From Isotricha intestinalis (taxonomy: Eukaryota; Ciliophora; Litostomatea; Vestibuliferida; Isotrichidae), in assembly GCA_023807065.1 (NCBI GenBank), contig JAJJLU010004643.1:1-10835 (forward strand): DNA of 10,835 nucleotides, in the 5' to 3' direction. Both the position numbers and the translations under genes were made by a program. Positions 8,816 to 10,835 of this stretch are shown here, piece by piece (the first letter of the stretch is position 1; the number at the start of each line of letters is the position of its first letter). The notes beneath the pieces were generated by a model that searched no databases, had not been told where the DNA came from, and saw only the letters and a program-made list of their open reading frames with translations.

Positions 8816-9702
8816 ATGGAAAAATTTTTCTTTTTCCTTATTTTATCTATTATCACTTTTTCTTTTGAATGTCCTCAATTACAATCTATAATAAAAAAAG
8901 ATGAAAATGAAATACATTATATATAACTAAAAATATAAATAACCTTTTATCAAATTCAAACAAATGTATTGATATATTACTTCAAAAAGGTAAATTATTA
9001 TCATTAGACAAATATTTATCATTATTATTAGAAAAAAAAGTAAAATTTATCGATTCCTTAGATTTATCAATAAATTCCTTTAAAAAAAAGTTAGAAGATT
9101 TACATAATAAATATAAATTTACAGAAAAAGATTATCAAATAATATCTCCTGCTTTTCAATGGGCTCAAAGTTTAGATGATATATATATAGAAATTAAATT
9201 TTCACACAGACATGATTCTCCAGGATGTATAGAAATAAATAATATAAATGTAACAATAACAAATAATACTGCAAATTTTATAGGATATTGTATTTTAGGT
9301 GATATACCAATTAAAATTGATTTTCATATTGAAACTTGGCAAGATATAGATTATGAAAATTCTACTCATGGATTTTATGGTTTAGTTGGAAGATATCAAA
9401 TGATTTTAAGAAAAAAAATTAATGGAATGTATTGGGATAAATTATTAAGTGATAAAAGTAATTATTTACCTAATATGGGAATTTGGTTTGAAATGAAAGA
9501 AAAATTCCAAGATCAAATTAAGAAATTTGAAGAACAAATTGATAATGAAGATTTTAAAAGACAATATGAAGAAATTGAAAGAGAAGTTAAGGAAAAAAGA
9601 GAAAGAAAAGAACAAAGGAAATTAGAAAGAGAAAAGAAAAAAAAAAAGAAAAAAAAGAAAAAAGATAATAATACAAAAGAAGAAAAAATAACTGATTTAT
9701 AA
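8816..9702 (+). CDS. Secretory CS/p23-like domain protein with basic tail; frame broken near 8924
   Basis: Probable ER-lumen or secreted protein. The 5' part (8816-8926) encodes MEKFFFFLILSIITFSFECP, a clear signal peptide, plus 16 residues before a TAA at 8924. Homologous-looking sequence continues in another frame from about 8926 to the TAA at 9700. Skipping one TA unit in TATATATA (8918-8925) joins the two into about 294 residues. That body has a helical stretch and then PAFQWAQSLDDIYIEIKF (from about 9148), the opening strand of a CS/p23/Hsp20-like fold. Beta-rich sequence follows (VTITNNTANFIGYCILGDIP), and W in GMYWDKLL closes the domain as in p23/NudC proteins. The tail is a charged coiled coil ending in a Lys-rich block (about 9583-9663). 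No ATG occurs in the second frame before 9400, deep inside the CS domain, so the upstream start is needed. The cause of the break is open: an indel or assembly error, a damaged intron, or a pseudogene. The fold assignment rests on motif reading only. Confidence 0.65.
9625..9663 (+). repeat. Poly-A/lysine-coding low-complexity tract
   Basis: A run of A interrupted only by single G bases encodes ten or more consecutive Lys residues near the C-terminus of the CS-domain protein. The tract is prone to slippage and to sequencing error. The frame nevertheless continues cleanly through it to the TAA at 9700, ending in a short acidic and hydrophobic tail (EEKITDL). Confidence 0.8.
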
Positions 9703-9793
9703 AATATAGAATACAATTATAAAATATTTGATAAATTAAGAATAAAATAAATAAAACAACAAGAAAAAAGAAACATATATTATAAAAATTTAA

Positions 9794-10835
9794 TTATTCT
9801 TTAATAATATTCTTCATTATTTTCATATATTCATCAATTGTTTGAAAACATTTACTATTTATATTTTTTAAATCACTAATATCTTGGCAGCAATCATTTA
9901 ATAAAGGTAAAGTGGAAATATAATAATTTGATATATTATTTTTATTAAATAAACATGCAATGAATTACTCTTTTTTTATATTAGATAAAATTAACTTAAT
10001 ATTTATTTCTAAAAGCATATCTTTCCAAATATTAGAAGGAATATAATTGAAAGATTTTGAAAATTTTTTCTAAAAGTTCTAAATCTACATTATAATTATT
10101 AGCATCCAATATATAAATTAATTTTATTAAACTAAAATTTGAGATTCTTTGTTTAAATAATAAAATTCAATATATTCACCTAATTCACTTTTTTGAACTG
10201 ATAGGAGATCTCTGTGATATATAATTAATTTTAGTAATTTTAAAAAGAATAGTTCTTAGATAATTACCTAATATTTCATTAAATTCAATAAATATAAAAA
10301 CACCTAAATTTCCTATTATAATTTTTATATTCTTCAATTTGGATTGAATCTTCATCAAAATAAGATCTATTTGGAATAAAAAATAATATTTGAGTGTTTA
10401 TTTTTAAATTTTTGAACTATTTTTAATAGAAAAAGGAAAAAAATAAGATGATAGCATCATTAAATAAATTTTCAATAAATTCACTTTCAAATAACTTAAT
10501 TTCTTCATAACCTGGATAAATATAATTTAAAAGAGTTCAAATTGTTTTTGATTTAGATATTCTTTTATTAAACTTTATCAAATATTCTATTTTTATATAA
10601 GGAATAAGTACAAATTTATTAAGATCAATATCATTTAATAAATTTAAATCTTTCATAATTTTTTCTATTCTATATTTTTTATAATTATTAATTTTTATAT
10701 TATTATTTATTATTAAAGAATCATTATTAATTTCATAATTCATATTATTATAATTTTTATCTTTAGAGTACTTAATAATCATATTTAAATAATTTGATTT
10801 CATTTTATCATAATTAATTATATATTTTAAATCTA
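9794..10835 (-). pseudogene. Decayed protein-coding gene of unknown family, 5' end beyond the window
   Basis: Protein-like sequence runs along the minus strand from the right edge to a TAA at 9794, but is spread over all three frames. Pieces in order: 10835-10540 (98 codons, open at the edge), a TGA at 10539-10537, then 10536-10426 in the same frame (begins TLLNYIYPGYEEIKL). TAA and TAG follow at 10425 and 10419, then the same frame at 10416-10288 (includes ILFFIPNRSYFDEDSIQIEE). A frame change near 10320 leads to IIIGNLGVFIFIEFNEILGN. Others near 10230 and 10135 lead to DLLSVQKSELGEYIEFYYLN and LIYILDANNYNVDLELLEK. The last, near 10060, leads to SFNYIPSNIWKDMLLEINIK, a TAA at 9967-9965, and finally 9964-9797 (begins FIACLFNKNNISNYYISTL; ends TIDEYMKIMKNIIKE). 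That is at least four stops and four frame changes, with no CT...AC pattern I could fit as introns. The family is not recognised. The 88-codon open frame at 10803-10537 is a piece of this relic, not a separate small gene. Confidence 0.6.

Noticed and set aside
8871..8989. 119-nt GT-AG intron in the CS-domain gene
   Set aside because: It would restore the frame, but the donor GTCCTC is unlike GTAAAA of the confirmed intron, it is three times longer, and it would remove protein-like sequence (NINNLLSNSNKCIDILLQ). Kept only as an alternative.
9400..9702. Separate 100-residue gene starting at the ATG at 9400
   Set aside because: The same frame extends upstream to about 8926 with convincing CS-domain sequence, so this ATG is internal.
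9513..9716. Minus-strand Phe/Ser-rich frame resembling a signal peptide
   Set aside because: It is the antisense of the Lys-rich tail of the CS-domain protein; the poly-Phe is simply the complement of poly-Lys codons.
10288..10416. Similarity of ILFFIPNRSYFDED to the Vps33/Sec1 pattern of the form (I/V)xFVPRRTLLCE
   Set aside because: Only a few residues match, and none of the other pieces of the relic resembles that family, so no name was given.
9794..10835. Ciliate-type reading of TAA/TAG as Gln to rescue the right-hand gene
   Set aside because: It would explain the TAA at 9965, but not the TGA at 10537 or the frame changes. The three intact genes contain no in-frame TAA or TAG and end in TAA.
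1..10835. CRISPR arrays, insertion sequences, tRNA or rRNA genes
   Set aside because: I found no direct-repeat/spacer pattern, no transposase or terminal inverted repeats, and no GC-richer structured block that would mark an RNA gene in this AT-rich background.

Overview
The window comes from the nuclear genome of a very AT-rich microbial eukaryote. The main genes are eukaryote-specific: type II DNA topoisomerase, gamma-SNAP and a kinesin. They use A/T-ending codons throughout, encode long Asn/Lys/Glu low-complexity stretches (including an 18-Asn run from a pure trinucleotide repeat), and lie in intergenic DNA that is almost all A and T. One GT-AG intron of only 36 nt can be placed with confidence. 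The genetic code looks standard: TAA ends all three long genes, and no TAA or TAG interrupts more than 2,400 codons. This argues against a ciliate that reads UAR as Gln. The sequence alone does not identify the lineage. The topoisomerase toprim region (FIHTFWPSL) and a kinesin-7-type motor fit a protist or an early-branching fungus better than a yeast-like fungus.

Layout. Positions 1-1020 are AT-rich with no supportable gene. Three genes then lie head to tail on the minus strand with gaps of only 123-157 nt: DNA topoisomerase II (5031 to 1021, two exons), a gamma-SNAP-like protein (6247-5189) and a kinesin-7/CENP-E-like motor (8698-6371). A 117-nt divergent spacer separates the kinesin from a plus-strand gene (8816-9702). 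That gene encodes a secretory-pathway protein with a signal peptide, a CS/p23-like domain and a very basic coiled tail. Its frame is broken near its 5' end, at a short TA repeat that lies inside a sequence resembling the branch-point region of the topoisomerase intron. From about 9794 to the right edge, the minus strand carries a decayed gene of unknown family, readable across several frames and stops and running off the window.

The genes do not form one pathway. Topoisomerase II and a kinesin-7 both act in chromosome segregation, gamma-SNAP acts in membrane fusion, and the CS protein is probably an ER-lumen chaperone-type protein. The adjacency looks like ordinary gene packing in a compact, AT-rich genome.

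The items most worth following up are the tiny intron with its tandem acceptor, the break in the CS gene, the three-fold repeat in the kinesin tail, and the multi-frame relic on the right.
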